Part shown: positions 8,516 through 17,247 of the stretch, in pieces
Position numbering within the stretch: the first letter of the stretch is position 1
How the letters are laid out: every line of letters begins with the position of its first letter
NCBI GenBank assembly: GCA_026985055.1
Contig: JALSQZ010000093.1
Span: 1 to 60,534 of the forward strand
Length of the DNA stretch: 60,534 nt
Origin: Sedimenticola sp.
GTDB lineage: Bacteria > Pseudomonadota > Gammaproteobacteria > Chromatiales > Chromatiaceae
Reading direction: 5' to 3'
Notes under the pieces: generated by a model
Told to the model about the DNA's origin: nothing
Seen by the model: only the letters and a program-made list of their open reading frames with translations
The model's database searches: none
Position numbers and translations under genes: made by a program

Positions 8516-9136
8516 ATGAACAAGAGATTTTTCCTGTATGTTGCCCTGGGCATCGTCCTCTGGAGCACCAGCGCCTGCTCACGCCAACCGGAAAGAAACT
8601 ATCTGGACAGCCTGCGCGAATACTGGCAGAACGTCTATCCCCAAGGCGGTGAAACCCTCTACTGTGGCAAAAAATTCCGCCCCTTCGACCGCAAGGTAAA
8701 CGTGGAACACGTCTATCCCATGAGCTGGGTAACCAAAAAGCTGCGTTGCGGCAAACGCGAGCAGTGCCGGCACAACAGCCCGCGCTTCAATTTCATCGAA
8801 TCCGACATGCATAACATGTACGCGGCACGCAAGGACGTGAACCAGACCCGCAGTTCCATGCCTTTCGGCATCATTCCCGGTGAGGATCACTATTACAAGG
8901 GCTGTGATTTCGAGGTGGATTTTCGCAAGCACCGGGTCGAACCCCGCCCCGAAGCCCGGGGACGCATTGCCCGCGCCATGCTCTACATGGCGGATGAATA
9001 TGGTCTGGACCTGTATCGCAAACAGCGCAAACTGCTGGAGAAATGGAACCGCCAGTATCCGCCGGACAAGGAAGAAAAGCGCCACAACCAGGCGGTGGCC
9101 CGGATTCAGGGCAAACCCAATCCCTGGATCAAGTGA
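8516..9136 (+). CDS. endA: Endonuclease I family protein (secreted DNase)
   Basis: The 206-residue protein has the endonuclease I core: VEHVYPMSW with the catalytic histidine, FNFIESDMHNMYAARKDVNQTRSS and the DRKVN region. E. coli EndA is a periplasmic, sequence-nonspecific endonuclease; Vibrio homologues are extracellular. The N-terminus MNKRFFLYVALGIVLWSTSAC is a signal peptide. The cysteine after TSA could be a lipid site, but the lipobox is weak because -3 is threonine. The start at 8516 is preferred over an upstream in-frame ATG because it begins the signal peptide. The gene is monocistronic. Confidence 0.9.
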   Translation: MNKRFFLYVALGIVLWSTSACSRQPERNYLDSLREYWQNVYPQGGETLYCGKKFRPFDRKVNVEHVYPMSWVTKKLRCGKREQCRHNSPRFNFIESDMHNMYAARKDVNQTRSSMPFGIIPGEDHYYKGCDFEVDFRKHRVEPRPEARGRIARAMLYMADEYGLDLYRKQRKLLEKWNRQYPPDKEEKRHNQAVARIQGKPNPWIK

Positions 9137-9186
9137 AGAACTGGCCGGTTGCCGGCAGGCAATCCGGCCCGCACCCGGGAAATGGC

Positions 9187-10023
9187 TCAGTCATCACTGA
9201 GCAGGCGCCGCATGCTGCTTTGCAGGCGGTGGATGGCGTGACAGTCGGCACATACCCCCACGGCAAACTCTCCCAGATAGCGGCCAGTCTGCTTGTCATC
9301 GCCTGCTTCCAGTCCCTTGCGCACTTGAGCCAGTGAAGTCCTGGCCTCCTGGCCGAGGATGATTTCACGGCTCCTTTCCTTCTTGTGGCAGGTCGAACAG
9401 CTTTCCCCCAGATCGCTCAGACGCTGCTCCAGCTGATCCAGGGCATCCATGGCCGCCTGCTGGCGGCCATCTTCTCCGGCGATCTTGACCCGGTTGAGGA
9501 GCAGGCTCAGGCGCGCCATGACCCGGCTGTACTCTTCCTCGTCCAGGGTTTCTTCCGATTCCACCTTCACTGCGGAGAAATCCGGCGCCCGGTAACGCAG
9601 CGCGGCAACCAGCTTGTATTCCACATGGCAGGACTGGCAGGACTTGCGCAGTTTCTTCTGCGCCCGCGCCAGCGCCTCGGCATCACCGCTATCCGCAGCC
9701 AAACGCATCTTTTTCAACAGCCCGTCTTCCAGTTCGTCCTTCCATTCCGGAACCATATCTCCAATGGAAAGATAGTCTTTCTGCAGCCGGGCCAGCCATT
9801 TCTGCAGACGAACCTTGTCTTCCAGCGCCGCGTATTCCGCGACCGCCTGCATTTCCCGGCGCAGACGGAACATGGTGTGCAACCAGACATCCCGCTCGTT
9901 CGCCGGGCGATACCATTTTTCCAGGGAAGCGGGGGGTAGTTGCAGACTGAGGGTCTTTTCCTCTTCCGCCGCCGGCAGGGACTGGCTGACGACCAGCAGC
10001 AAGGCAAATACAATCCGGATCAT
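9187..10023 (-). CDS. Periplasmic triheme c-type cytochrome (cytochrome c'-like repeats)
   Basis: The 278-residue protein has a signal peptide (MIRIVFALLLVVSQSLPAAE) and three CXXCH heme sites: CQSCH near residue 130, CSTCH near 216 and CADCH near 260. The stretches around the first two sites are helical and end in CxxCH plus basic residues, like cytochrome c' domains arranged in tandem. It is probably a periplasmic electron carrier; the partner is not visible. The ATG at 10023 follows the DUF5063 stop by 2 bp. An upstream GTG at 10035 is possible. Confidence 0.85.
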   Translation of the reverse strand: MIRIVFALLLVVSQSLPAAEEEKTLSLQLPPASLEKWYRPANERDVWLHTMFRLRREMQAVAEYAALEDKVRLQKWLARLQKDYLSIGDMVPEWKDELEDGLLKKMRLAADSGDAEALARAQKKLRKSCQSCHVEYKLVAALRYRAPDFSAVKVESEETLDEEEYSRVMARLSLLLNRVKIAGEDGRQQAAMDALDQLEQRLSDLGESCSTCHKKERSREIILGQEARTSLAQVRKGLEAGDDKQTGRYLGEFAVGVCADCHAIHRLQSSMRRLLSDD

Positions 10024-10025
10024 GT

Positions 10026-10502
10026 TCAGAAACACCCCTGGGATGAAAGATCATAGAGATGGCGTTCGGCATCGACCAGATGCCGACCCCAGTGTATGCG
10101 ATAGCCTGCCCGCCAGTTGCGCAATATGCCATCCGGATCGGACTGTTTCTCCTCGAGAAGCATCAGCCCCTGCTTGAGTTCACAATAGATGTCGGTGAGA
10201 TCATCCGCCAGGCTGCCGCTGCGGCATTCCTCATGCGCCAGATCATACTCCATCCAGTAGGCGTCCTTTTCGCCCAGCAGCTGGTGCAGCTTGGTGAACA
10301 GGGAAAAACGCTGTTCGAGATTGGCCTCTACCGGCCGGCCGCCGGCGGATTCCTGTTCCAGCATGACCGCGATGGCCGCATGCAACTGGGGCAGTATCCT
10401 GAATACCTGTTGCAGCCATTCGGCGCGATCATTTCCCACGGACTCTATGATCCGGCAGTATTCACTGGCAATCCGGTACAAATTTTCAAATTCGGCAGTC
10501 AT
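10026..10502 (-). CDS. DUF5063 family protein
   Basis: The 158-residue protein has the DUF5063 pattern as I recall it: a helical N-terminus, SLADDLTDIYCELKQGL in the middle, and RAGYRIHWGRHLVDAERHL near the end. It has no signal peptide and no known function. The start MTAEFENLYRIA is the first that covers the conserved region. It lies in one unit with the triheme cytochrome. Confidence 0.75.
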   Translation of the reverse strand: MTAEFENLYRIASEYCRIIESVGNDRAEWLQQVFRILPQLHAAIAVMLEQESAGGRPVEANLEQRFSLFTKLHQLLGEKDAYWMEYDLAHEECRSGSLADDLTDIYCELKQGLMLLEEKQSDPDGILRNWRAGYRIHWGRHLVDAERHLYDLSSQGCF

Positions 10503-10582
10503 TACATTCACCTGTTCACTGCTGCAAACATTCAGGGGCATTCCGCAAAACCGGGATGGCCGCCGGAGCCGAGAAAAATCCA

Positions 10583-10634
10583 TTAACAGGGGGTTGAAAA
10601 AGGCCAGGGAAGGACTTTTTCAACATCCTGTTAA
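10583..10634. repeat. Truncated 52-bp member of the TTAACAGG MITE-like family
   Basis: The stretch begins TTAACAGG and ends CCTGTTAA, with TTGAAAAA and TTTTTCAA inside each end. It is the end hairpin of the longer elements at 10749 and 60366 without the middle. Both ends carry TTAA. A further stem with CTTTTTCGCAACCCCC follows just downstream. Confidence 0.7.
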
Positions 10635-10748
10635 AGAACTTTTTCGCAACCCCCGTTTGAAGGTATCGAAACCATCGGAATTTGCGGAAAACCGGGCATG
10701 TACTCCTCACCCATACATGTTCATTGTAGTCCATTTTGCGCGCGCTGC

Positions 10749-10912
10749 TAACAGACTGCTGAAAAACACGGTTTTTCGGCAGCCTGTGTGCGGTATAGGG
10801 ATATTCCGCCATTTTCAGTGGCGGTAAGCCATCGAGAATGAAGGAACCGGGAAATCGCATTTTCCGGTTCCGGGATGAAAAAGTTCAGAGGACTTTTTCA
10901 ACATCCTGCCAA
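10749..10912 (+). repeat. MITE-like element, family 1, copy A (about 164 bp)
   Basis: The sequence matches the reverse complement of 60366-60534 along its length, including TGTGTGCGGTATA and GAAGGAACCGGGAAATCGCA. Its ends are degraded forms of the TTAACAGG terminal repeat. There is no reading frame inside. It stops 25 bp before thiD, so the thiD 5' region lies next to it. Confidence 0.8.
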
Positions 10913-10937
10913 ACTTCACCTGACGTATACTTGCATC

Positions 10938-11705
10938 ATGCCGAACAACGCACAAAAACCCATCGTACTCTGCGTCTCGGGTCATGATCCCGGTGGTGGC
11001 GCAGGCATTCAGGCGGATATCGAAACCCTGGCCGCCTTCGGCTGTCATGCTGCTTCCCTGATCAGTTGCCTCACCGAACAGGACAGCAGCCGGGTTTACC
11101 GCATTCATCCGGTATCCCCGGATATTCTGCGCCAGCAGGCAACTCGTATTCTCGATGACTACCGCATCGATGTGATCAAAGTCGGCTTGCTGGGCAGCAT
11201 TGGCGCCCTCGATGTGGTTCAGCAGATCCGCGCAGAGCAACCGGATATTCCCCTGGTGCTGGATACAGTGCTGGCCTCCGGCGGCGGCCAGAGCATGAGC
11301 AGCACCAAGCTGCTGCTGCCTTTGCTGCCTGTTGCGCAGCTGATTACGCCCAACCGGCGCGAAGCCAGACAACTGAGCGGGCAAACCGCTGCGGACGACT
11401 GTGCCCGGGCCCTCCATGAGCAGGGCTGTCCGGCGGTGCTGATTACCGGCGCGGACGAATCCAGCCACGGCAAGGTGATCAACAGCCTGTACCAGGCGCA
11501 TCATACCCGCCACTGGCAATGGCCCAAACTGTCCGGCAGCTATCATGGCTCCGGCTGTACACTGGCATCAGCCGTTGCCGCGCGACTGGCCCTGGGAAGC
11601 ACCATGGAAGAAGCCGTGGATGAAGCCCAGCACTACGTCTGGAACAGTCTGCAAAGAGCTTTCCGGCCAGGGCGGGGACAAATGCTGCCGGGAAGATGCC
11701 CATGA
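10938..11705 (+). CDS. thiD: Hydroxymethylpyrimidine/phosphomethylpyrimidine kinase
   Basis: The 255-residue protein phosphorylates HMP and then HMP-P to give HMP-PP for thiamine synthesis. Family features are SGHDPGGGAGIQADI at the start, the VIKVGLLGS segment, LITPNRREA, and the anion hole GSGCTLASAVAA. It overlaps thiE by ATGA, so the two adjacent steps of the pathway are coupled. No TPP riboswitch is visible upstream, where a MITE-like repeat lies instead. Confidence 0.95.
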   Translation: MPNNAQKPIVLCVSGHDPGGGAGIQADIETLAAFGCHAASLISCLTEQDSSRVYRIHPVSPDILRQQATRILDDYRIDVIKVGLLGSIGALDVVQQIRAEQPDIPLVLDTVLASGGGQSMSSTKLLLPLLPVAQLITPNRREARQLSGQTAADDCARALHEQGCPAVLITGADESSHGKVINSLYQAHHTRHWQWPKLSGSYHGSGCTLASAVAARLALGSTMEEAVDEAQHYVWNSLQRAFRPGRGQMLPGRCP

Positions 11706-12337
11706 GCCTGTTGCATGGCCTGTATGCCATCACCCCGAATGGATTGCAAGGCCAGGCCTTGCTCGATCGGGTTCAGGCAATATTGCGGGGCGGCTGCCGC
11801 ATTCTTCAGTACCGGGACAAATCCACGGATCAGGATCGGCGCCTGAGGGAAACGCGGGCCTTGCGTCAACTGTGCGAACGCCATGACGCGATGCTGATCA
11901 TCAACGATGACCCGGAACTGTGCCGCGCAAGCGGCGCCCATGGTGTGCATCTGGGTGAAAACGATGCCACCCTGGAAGAGGCGCGGCTGCAGCTCGGGGC
12001 AAATGCCATTATAGGCATTTCCTGCTATGACGATCTGGGCCGCGCCCGTCAGGCGGTGGACAAAGGCGCTGACTATGTGGCCTTTGGCGCCATATTCCCC
12101 TCATCCACCAAGCCCGGGGCGCGCCAGGCCGGACTGGAACTACTGCGCCAGGCGCGCGGCGAACTGGCGCTGCCCCTGGTTGCCATTGGCGGCATAACCC
12201 CGGAAAATGCCCTGTCCGTCATCGAAACCGGCGTGGACATGCTGGCCATGATCCAGGGGCTGTTCGCGCAGCCGAACCCGGAACAGAGCGCTCGCCGCAT
12301 CGATGAAACTTTCAAAGCATTCCGAGGAAACCCATGA
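11702..12337 (+). CDS. thiE: Thiamine-phosphate synthase
   Basis: The 211-residue TIM-barrel enzyme joins HMP-PP and the thiazole phosphate to give thiamine phosphate. YRDKSTDQ (phosphate/pyrophosphate region), [29 protein letters not shown] and AIGGITPEN are ThiE motifs. The ATG at 11702 overlaps the thiD stop. It is coupled to hemL by a second ATGA. Confidence 0.95.
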   Translation: MSLLHGLYAITPNGLQGQALLDRVQAILRGGCRILQYRDKSTDQDRRLRETRALRQLCERHDAMLIINDDPELCRASGAHGVHLGENDATLEEARLQLGANAIIGISCYDDLGRARQAVDKGADYVAFGAIFPSSTKPGARQAGLELLRQARGELALPLVAIGGITPENALSVIETGVDMLAMIQGLFAQPNPEQSARRIDETFKAFRGNP

Positions 12338-13614
12338 GCACATCCCACGATCTCTTCGAAAAAGCCCAGCAACACATTCCCGGCGGGGTAAATTCCCCCG
12401 TGCGCGCCTTCAAGGGCGTGGGCGGCGACCCGGTATTCATCGATCATGCCCAAGGTGCCTGGATCTTCGACTCCGAAGGCCGGCGCTATATCGACTATGT
12501 GGGCTCCTGGGGCCCCATGATCCTGGGGCATGCGCACCCCGAGGTCATCGAGGCGGTACAGCAGGCCGTGCCCCGGGGACTGTCCTTCGGCGCACCCACG
12601 GAGCTGGAGATCCGCATCGCGGACAAGGTCTGCGAACTCATGCCTTCCATCGAGATGGTGCGCATGGTGTCCTCCGGCACCGAAGCCACCATGTCCGCCA
12701 TTCGCCTGGCGCGTGGCTTTACCGGAAGAGACAAGATCGTCAAGTTCGAAGGCTGCTATCACGGTCATTCGGATTCCCTGCTGGTCAAGGCCGGCTCCGG
12801 CGCCCTGACCCTGGGTGAGCCTTCCTCCCCCGGCGTGCCAACCTGCCTGGCGGAACAGACCATCACCCTGGACTACAACAACCTGGAGCAGGTAAAAGAA
12901 GCCTTCAGCCAGATCGGACAGGAAGTGGCCTGCATCATCGTCGAGCCTGTGGCGGGCAACATGAACTGCATCCCTCCCCTGCCCGGCTTCCTCGAAGGAC
13001 TGCGCGAGGTCTGTGACCAGTACGGCAGCGTGCTTATCTTCGACGAGGTAATGACCGGCTTCCGCGTGGGACTGGGCGGCGTGCAGGGGCTGTACGGTGT
13101 GCGTCCGGATCTGACCACCCTGGGCAAGGTCATTGGCGGCGGCATGCCCGTGGGCGCCTTTGGCGGCCGGCGGGAAATCATGGAAAAAATCGCCCCCCTG
13201 GGGCCTGTCTATCAGGCAGGCACCCTGTCCGGCAACCCGGTGGCCATGGCCGCCGGGCTCAAGACCCTGGAACTGATCTCAGTGCCAGGCTTTTTCGAGG
13301 AACTGGGACGCAAGACCGAAACACTCATCAGCGGCCTGGTGAGCGCTGCTCGGGAAGCCGGCGTTGCGGTCACGGAAAATCATGTGGGCGGCATGTTCGG
13401 GCTGTTTTTCTCCACCGCCGACAAGGTAACGGATTTTGCCGGCTCCATGGCCTGCGACCAGCAGAAGTTCAAGGGCTTTTTCCATGCCATGCTGGATCAG
13501 GGCGTGTATCTGGCGCCGTCTGCCTTTGAGGCCGGATTCGTCTCTGCGGCACATAGCGATGATGATCTGAACGCCACCCTGGACGCAGCGCGCAAGGCTT
13601 TTGCCCAACTCTGA
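12334..13614 (+). CDS. hemL: Glutamate-1-semialdehyde 2,1-aminomutase
   Basis: The 426-residue PLP enzyme makes 5-aminolevulinate from glutamate-1-semialdehyde in the C5 route of heme synthesis. It shows [11 protein letters not shown] at the N-terminus, [34 protein letters not shown] and the PLP lysine in [11 protein letters not shown]. Length is normal. It follows thiE by a 4-bp overlap. The thiE-hemL pairing is common in gammaproteobacteria. Confidence 0.96.
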   Translation: MSTSHDLFEKAQQHIPGGVNSPVRAFKGVGGDPVFIDHAQGAWIFDSEGRRYIDYVGSWGPMILGHAHPEVIEAVQQAVPRGLSFGAPTELEIRIADKVCELMPSIEMVRMVSSGTEATMSAIRLARGFTGRDKIVKFEGCYHGHSDSLLVKAGSGALTLGEPSSPGVPTCLAEQTITLDYNNLEQVKEAFSQIGQEVACIIVEPVAGNMNCIPPLPGFLEGLREVCDQYGSVLIFDEVMTGFRVGLGGVQGLYGVRPDLTTLGKVIGGGMPVGAFGGRREIMEKIAPLGPVYQAGTLSGNPVAMAAGLKTLELISVPGFFEELGRKTETLISGLVSAAREAGVAVTENHVGGMFGLFFSTADKVTDFAGSMACDQQKFKGFFHAMLDQGVYLAPSAFEAGFVSAAHSDDDLNATLDAARKAFAQL

Positions 13615-13616
13615 CT

Positions 13617-15587
13617 TTGGCTGAAAGCTTCCAGCAACTTCTGCAGTGGGTGAGCGCCAACCCCGGCTGGGCCGGGGCGGTGGTATTTCTCATGGCCTTT
13701 GCCGAATCCCTGGCCGTGGTGGGCATGGTCGTGCCCGGAGTGGCGGTGATGTTCGCCCTGGGCGCCCTCATCGGCGCCGGCGCCCTGGATTTCAAACTCA
13801 TGGTGCTGTGGGCAGTATTGGGCGCGGTTGCCGGTGACGGGCTGAGTTTCTGGCTGGGCAAGCGCTACCGGCAGCAGCTTACCGGATTCTGGCCCTTCAA
13901 CCGGCATCCGGGGATGCTGCAAAAAGGCATGGATTTCTTTCGCCGCTATGGCGGCAAAAGCGTGGCCATCGGGCGTTTCTTCGGCCCGGTGCGGGCCGTG
14001 ATTCCCCTGGTTGCGGGCATGATGAACATGTCTGGTGGCGCCTTTCTGTTCGCCAATGTGCTGTCCGCCCTGGTCTGGGCTCCCGCCTATCTTCTGCCAG
14101 GCATGGCCTTTGGCGCATCCCTGGAGCTGGCTTCGGAAGTGGCCCTGCGTCTGGTCATCCTGCTGGTGGTGCTGCTGGGCAGTCTCTGGTTCCTGGGCTG
14201 GCTGTCTCATCGGCTGTTTCTGCTCATCCAGCCCCATAGCCGGGATCTGGTGCAGAAACTGCTCGGCCTGGGCGAACGGCATCCCCGTCTGGAACGCATC
14301 GCCCGGGCTCTGGGAGATCCAAACCATCCGGAATCCGCAGGCCTGGCCATGCTTGCCGGCCTGCTGGTATTGGCCAGCCTGGCGCTGGTTCTAGTCGCCC
14401 TGGTGCCCGCCGCGCCGTTACTGGTGGCGGACAACGCCTTGCATCTGGGATTGAAAAGCCTGGCCAATCCCATTGGCGATCACATCATGCTGGCCATTTC
14501 GGCGATTGCCGGGAAAAGCGCCACCCTGGCCATGCTGCTGGTCGTCTCCCTGATATTGTGGATTGCCAATCACCGGCGCGCCATGCGCCACTGGCTGGCT
14601 GGCTGCGGCAGCGTATGGGTATTCAGCGTTGCCCTGGAAGCCCTGTTGCGCCACAACAGCTCCCTGATGGCGATATTCCCGGATTTGTTCGTGCTGCGCG
14701 CCACGGTTTTCTTTGGCATGACTGCGGTTCTGGTTTCCACCCCGGTAAAACATCCACGCCGCTGGCGCATCTATTCCACTGCCAGCATACTGATCATGGC
14801 GGTGATACTGTCCCAACTCTATCTGGGATCGGCTCTGCTGGCGATCCTGCATGCCCTGAGCGGCGGCATCATCTGGACCACGGCAATGGGCATGGCCTAT
14901 CGCACTCATGTGCAGGATCATCCCATCCCTGGCCGAATCGCCCTGCTCTGCGGCCTGGGCATACTGCTCCTGGGCCTGGCTTCCACTCTGGGGGTCAACG
15001 CTCCGCCACCACGCCCCATGGCTCTGGAGATCCAGGGCAGCATGAGCCTGCAGGAATGGCGGGACGGCGGCTGGCGCAAGCTCCCCGCCTGGCGCAGTGA
15101 CATTCTGGAAAGGAAGAACCATCCCCTGAACCTGCAGTATGCCGGATCGCTGCAACATCTGCTCGCCAGGCTGGAGACGCAGGGGTGGCAGAGAACCCCC
15201 ACGGCGCATGGTCTCGAATGGCTGAAAATACTGGCGACCGCAAGCAAGCTGCAGGAACTGCCTGTCCTGCCGCACAGCCATGCCGGGCGCATGTCATCCG
15301 TGGTGATGGCAAAAACCACCGAGGATGGTCGCCACGTACTCTATCTCTGGCCGGGCCGCTGGCTCATCCGCAACAGCGGTCGACCCGTCTGGCTGGGAGA
15401 GGCAGTATCGCAGGAGAAAAAGCAGTGGCTGGGGCTGTTCGCCTGGCCAGGCAGCGCCGGAGATGGACAAATGGCCCTGAACAGGCTAAAAATGGACCTC
15501 GATGCCACGGAACTGGGGCACCATGAAGTCAGGGATGGACAATTGCTGCTGGTCTGGCACAACCTCCCCCTTCAATCGAGACAATGA
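13617..15587 (+). CDS. DedA (VTT)-PAP2-LssY fusion membrane protein
   Basis: This 656-residue protein joins three modules. Residues about 1-200 are a DedA/VTT membrane domain with GRFFGPVRAVIPLVAG. Residues about 230-460 are a multi-helix PAP2-type region. Residues about 470-650 are a soluble LssY C-terminal domain. PAP2 phosphatases have catalytic histidines and arginines; here RHNSS and LHALSGGIIW are visible but the full triad is uncertain. It may act in lipid or undecaprenyl phosphate turnover. The start is TTG, 2 bp after the hemL stop. Confidence 0.85.
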   Translation: MAESFQQLLQWVSANPGWAGAVVFLMAFAESLAVVGMVVPGVAVMFALGALIGAGALDFKLMVLWAVLGAVAGDGLSFWLGKRYRQQLTGFWPFNRHPGMLQKGMDFFRRYGGKSVAIGRFFGPVRAVIPLVAGMMNMSGGAFLFANVLSALVWAPAYLLPGMAFGASLELASEVALRLVILLVVLLGSLWFLGWLSHRLFLLIQPHSRDLVQKLLGLGERHPRLERIARALGDPNHPESAGLAMLAGLLVLASLALVLVALVPAAPLLVADNALHLGLKSLANPIGDHIMLAISAIAGKSATLAMLLVVSLILWIANHRRAMRHWLAGCGSVWVFSVALEALLRHNSSLMAIFPDLFVLRATVFFGMTAVLVSTPVKHPRRWRIYSTASILIMAVILSQLYLGSALLAILHALSGGIIWTTAMGMAYRTHVQDHPIPGRIALLCGLGILLLGLASTLGVNAPPPRPMALEIQGSMSLQEWRDGGWRKLPAWRSDILERKNHPLNLQYAGSLQHLLARLETQGWQRTPTAHGLEWLKILATASKLQELPVLPHSHAGRMSSVVMAKTTEDGRHVLYLWPGRWLIRNSGRPVWLGEAVSQEKKQWLGLFAWPGSAGDGQMALNRLKMDLDATELGHHEVRDGQLLLVWHNLPLQSRQ

Positions 15588-15684
15588 ATTCACCGGTTTC
15601 ACATTTTTACGCTTGCACGGGTGGCCGCAAGGCCATCTTGTAGTATAAATACCCCCGATTCGCAGAATCCAAACGGAGACAATA

Positions 15685-16626
15685 ATGAAGGTATTACTGG
15701 TTGATGATTCCAAGGCTGCGCGCTTTGCCATGGGAAAACTGCTCAAGGACCAGGGACTGGAAGTCGAAATGGCGGCTTCCGGCGAAGAAGCCCTGGACAA
15801 GATCGCCACGGAGGACATCAACATCGTATTCATGGATCAGTCCATGCCCGGCATGGGCGGCATTGCCGCCACCACGGCCATCACCAGCAATGAGAAAACC
15901 TCGCATATTCCCGTGGTGCTCTGTACCGGGAATGAAGGTGACAAGCTGGAGGAGATGGCCAGAGAAGCCGGTGCCATAGGCGTGCTCACCAAGCCACCCC
16001 AGGCGGAAAAACTGCAGGCGGTTCTGGCCACCATCGATGTGGAAACCGTTACCGAAGAAACCCCCGAACCCCAGACAGAAGCTGCCACGGAAGCCGCGTC
16101 CGGCATTGATATGGACACCATCATGGCCAAGGTGGAAGAACTGCTGAAGAAAGCGCGGGAAGATGTAAGCGCGGTGGAAAAGAAACTCGCTCAGCAACTG
16201 GATGAGGTAATCAAGAGCAGTGAAGCGAAGCTGCAACCCCTGCATGACAGTCTGAAGAAGGTGGATGAACGCATCGTATCCCAGGTGAAGGAACAGATAT
16301 CCATGGATGCCGGAAACCACCGCATACAGCTGGAAGCCCTGCGCCAGCAGGTGGAAACCGGCCTGGATGACATGAAAGAACATGAAGCGCGCCTGCGTGA
16401 AGACCTGATCAGCGATGTCAATGGAAAAATGGACGAACTGCTCAGTGAACGGCTGGCCGAGATCAAAGACAGCGTCAAAGACACCCGGAGCAATGTGGAA
16501 GCCAGCCTTGAGGAAATGGAAAAGAAAGTCTCCGGCCTCAAAGGCAGCATGCTGGGAAAGTCCGCCCTCATTTCCATTCTTTCTGCCGCCGCGGCCTTTG
16601 CCGCAGCTTACTTCCTGCTGCAGTAG
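15685..16626 (+). CDS. Response regulator receiver with long coiled coil and C-terminal membrane anchor
   Basis: The 313-residue protein begins with a complete receiver domain (1-120): acidic D7/D8, phospho-acceptor D51 in FMDQSMPGMGG, T81 and K103. Residues about 135-290 are heptad-like helix rich in E, K and L. The last 20 residues form a hydrophobic helix (SALISILSAAAAFAAAYFLL), followed only by Q. No output or DNA-binding domain is present. It appears to be a tail-anchored receiver. No histidine kinase gene is next to it. The promoter region upstream contains TAGTATAAAT. Confidence 0.85.
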   Translation: MKVLLVDDSKAARFAMGKLLKDQGLEVEMAASGEEALDKIATEDINIVFMDQSMPGMGGIAATTAITSNEKTSHIPVVLCTGNEGDKLEEMAREAGAIGVLTKPPQAEKLQAVLATIDVETVTEETPEPQTEAATEAASGIDMDTIMAKVEELLKKAREDVSAVEKKLAQQLDEVIKSSEAKLQPLHDSLKKVDERIVSQVKEQISMDAGNHRIQLEALRQQVETGLDDMKEHEARLREDLISDVNGKMDELLSERLAEIKDSVKDTRSNVEASLEEMEKKVSGLKGSMLGKSALISILSAAAAFAAAYFLLQ

Positions 16627-16632
16627 GCCATT

Positions 16633-17247
16633 CTACGGCCTGTCCGCCCCCCAGCGGGGCAACAGGTCGTGGCTTACGTCCAGGTGGTCGAGTATTCTCG
16701 CCACCATGAAATCCACCAGATCCTCCACCTTCTCCGGCTGATAATAGAAACCGGGATTGGCGGGCATGACTACCCCACCGGCGCGGGTCACCGCCAGCAT
16801 GTTTTCCAGATGGATGGCGGAAAATGGCGTCTCACGCACCACCAGGATCAGTTTGCGCCGTTCCTTGAGCATCACATCCGCGGCACGGTCGATGAGATCG
16901 TCACTGATGCCATGGGCAATGGACGCCAGGGTGCCCGTGGTACAGGGGCAGACCACCAGCGCCTGCGGGGGACTGGAGCCGCTGGCCACGGGCGCCGTCC
17001 ATTGCTGACGGCCAAAAACCTGCAAGCGTCCGGGAGGAACGTCGAAACGTTCACGCAATACCCGCGCCGCCTGTTCCGCGGAAGAAGGCAAGTCCAGATT
17101 CATTTCCATGCGCGCCACCACCTGCGCCGCCTGGGAATAGAGAAGCTGCACATCCCGCCCGGCCTCCAGCAAACACTCCACGAGACGCAGACCATAGGCG
17201 ATTCCAGAAGCCCCGGTGAGCGCCACGGCAATGGGCCGGGCGCTCAT
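16633..17247 (-). CDS. ubiX: Flavin prenyltransferase UbiX
   Basis: The 204-residue protein makes prenylated FMN, the cofactor of UbiD decarboxylase in ubiquinone synthesis. Motifs are VALTGASGIAYGLRL, SGSSPPQALVVCPCTTGTLASIA, KERRKLILVVRETPFSAIHLENM and PANPGFYY. It overlaps mpl by ATGA. No ubiD gene lies in the window. Confidence 0.95.
   Translation of the reverse strand: MSARPIAVALTGASGIAYGLRLVECLLEAGRDVQLLYSQAAQVVARMEMNLDLPSSAEQAARVLRERFDVPPGRLQVFGRQQWTAPVASGSSPPQALVVCPCTTGTLASIAHGISDDLIDRAADVMLKERRKLILVVRETPFSAIHLENMLAVTRAGGVVMPANPGFYYQPEKVEDLVDFMVARILDHLDVSHDLLPRWGADRP

Noticed and set aside
9146..9168. Hairpin between endA and the cytochrome as a terminator
   Set aside because: The inverted repeat CCGGTTGCC/GGCAATCCGG lacks a following T-run on either strand.
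10640..10937. TPP riboswitch expected upstream of thiD
   Set aside because: No CTGAGA/GAACCTGA-type elements are present; the region is a MITE-like repeat.
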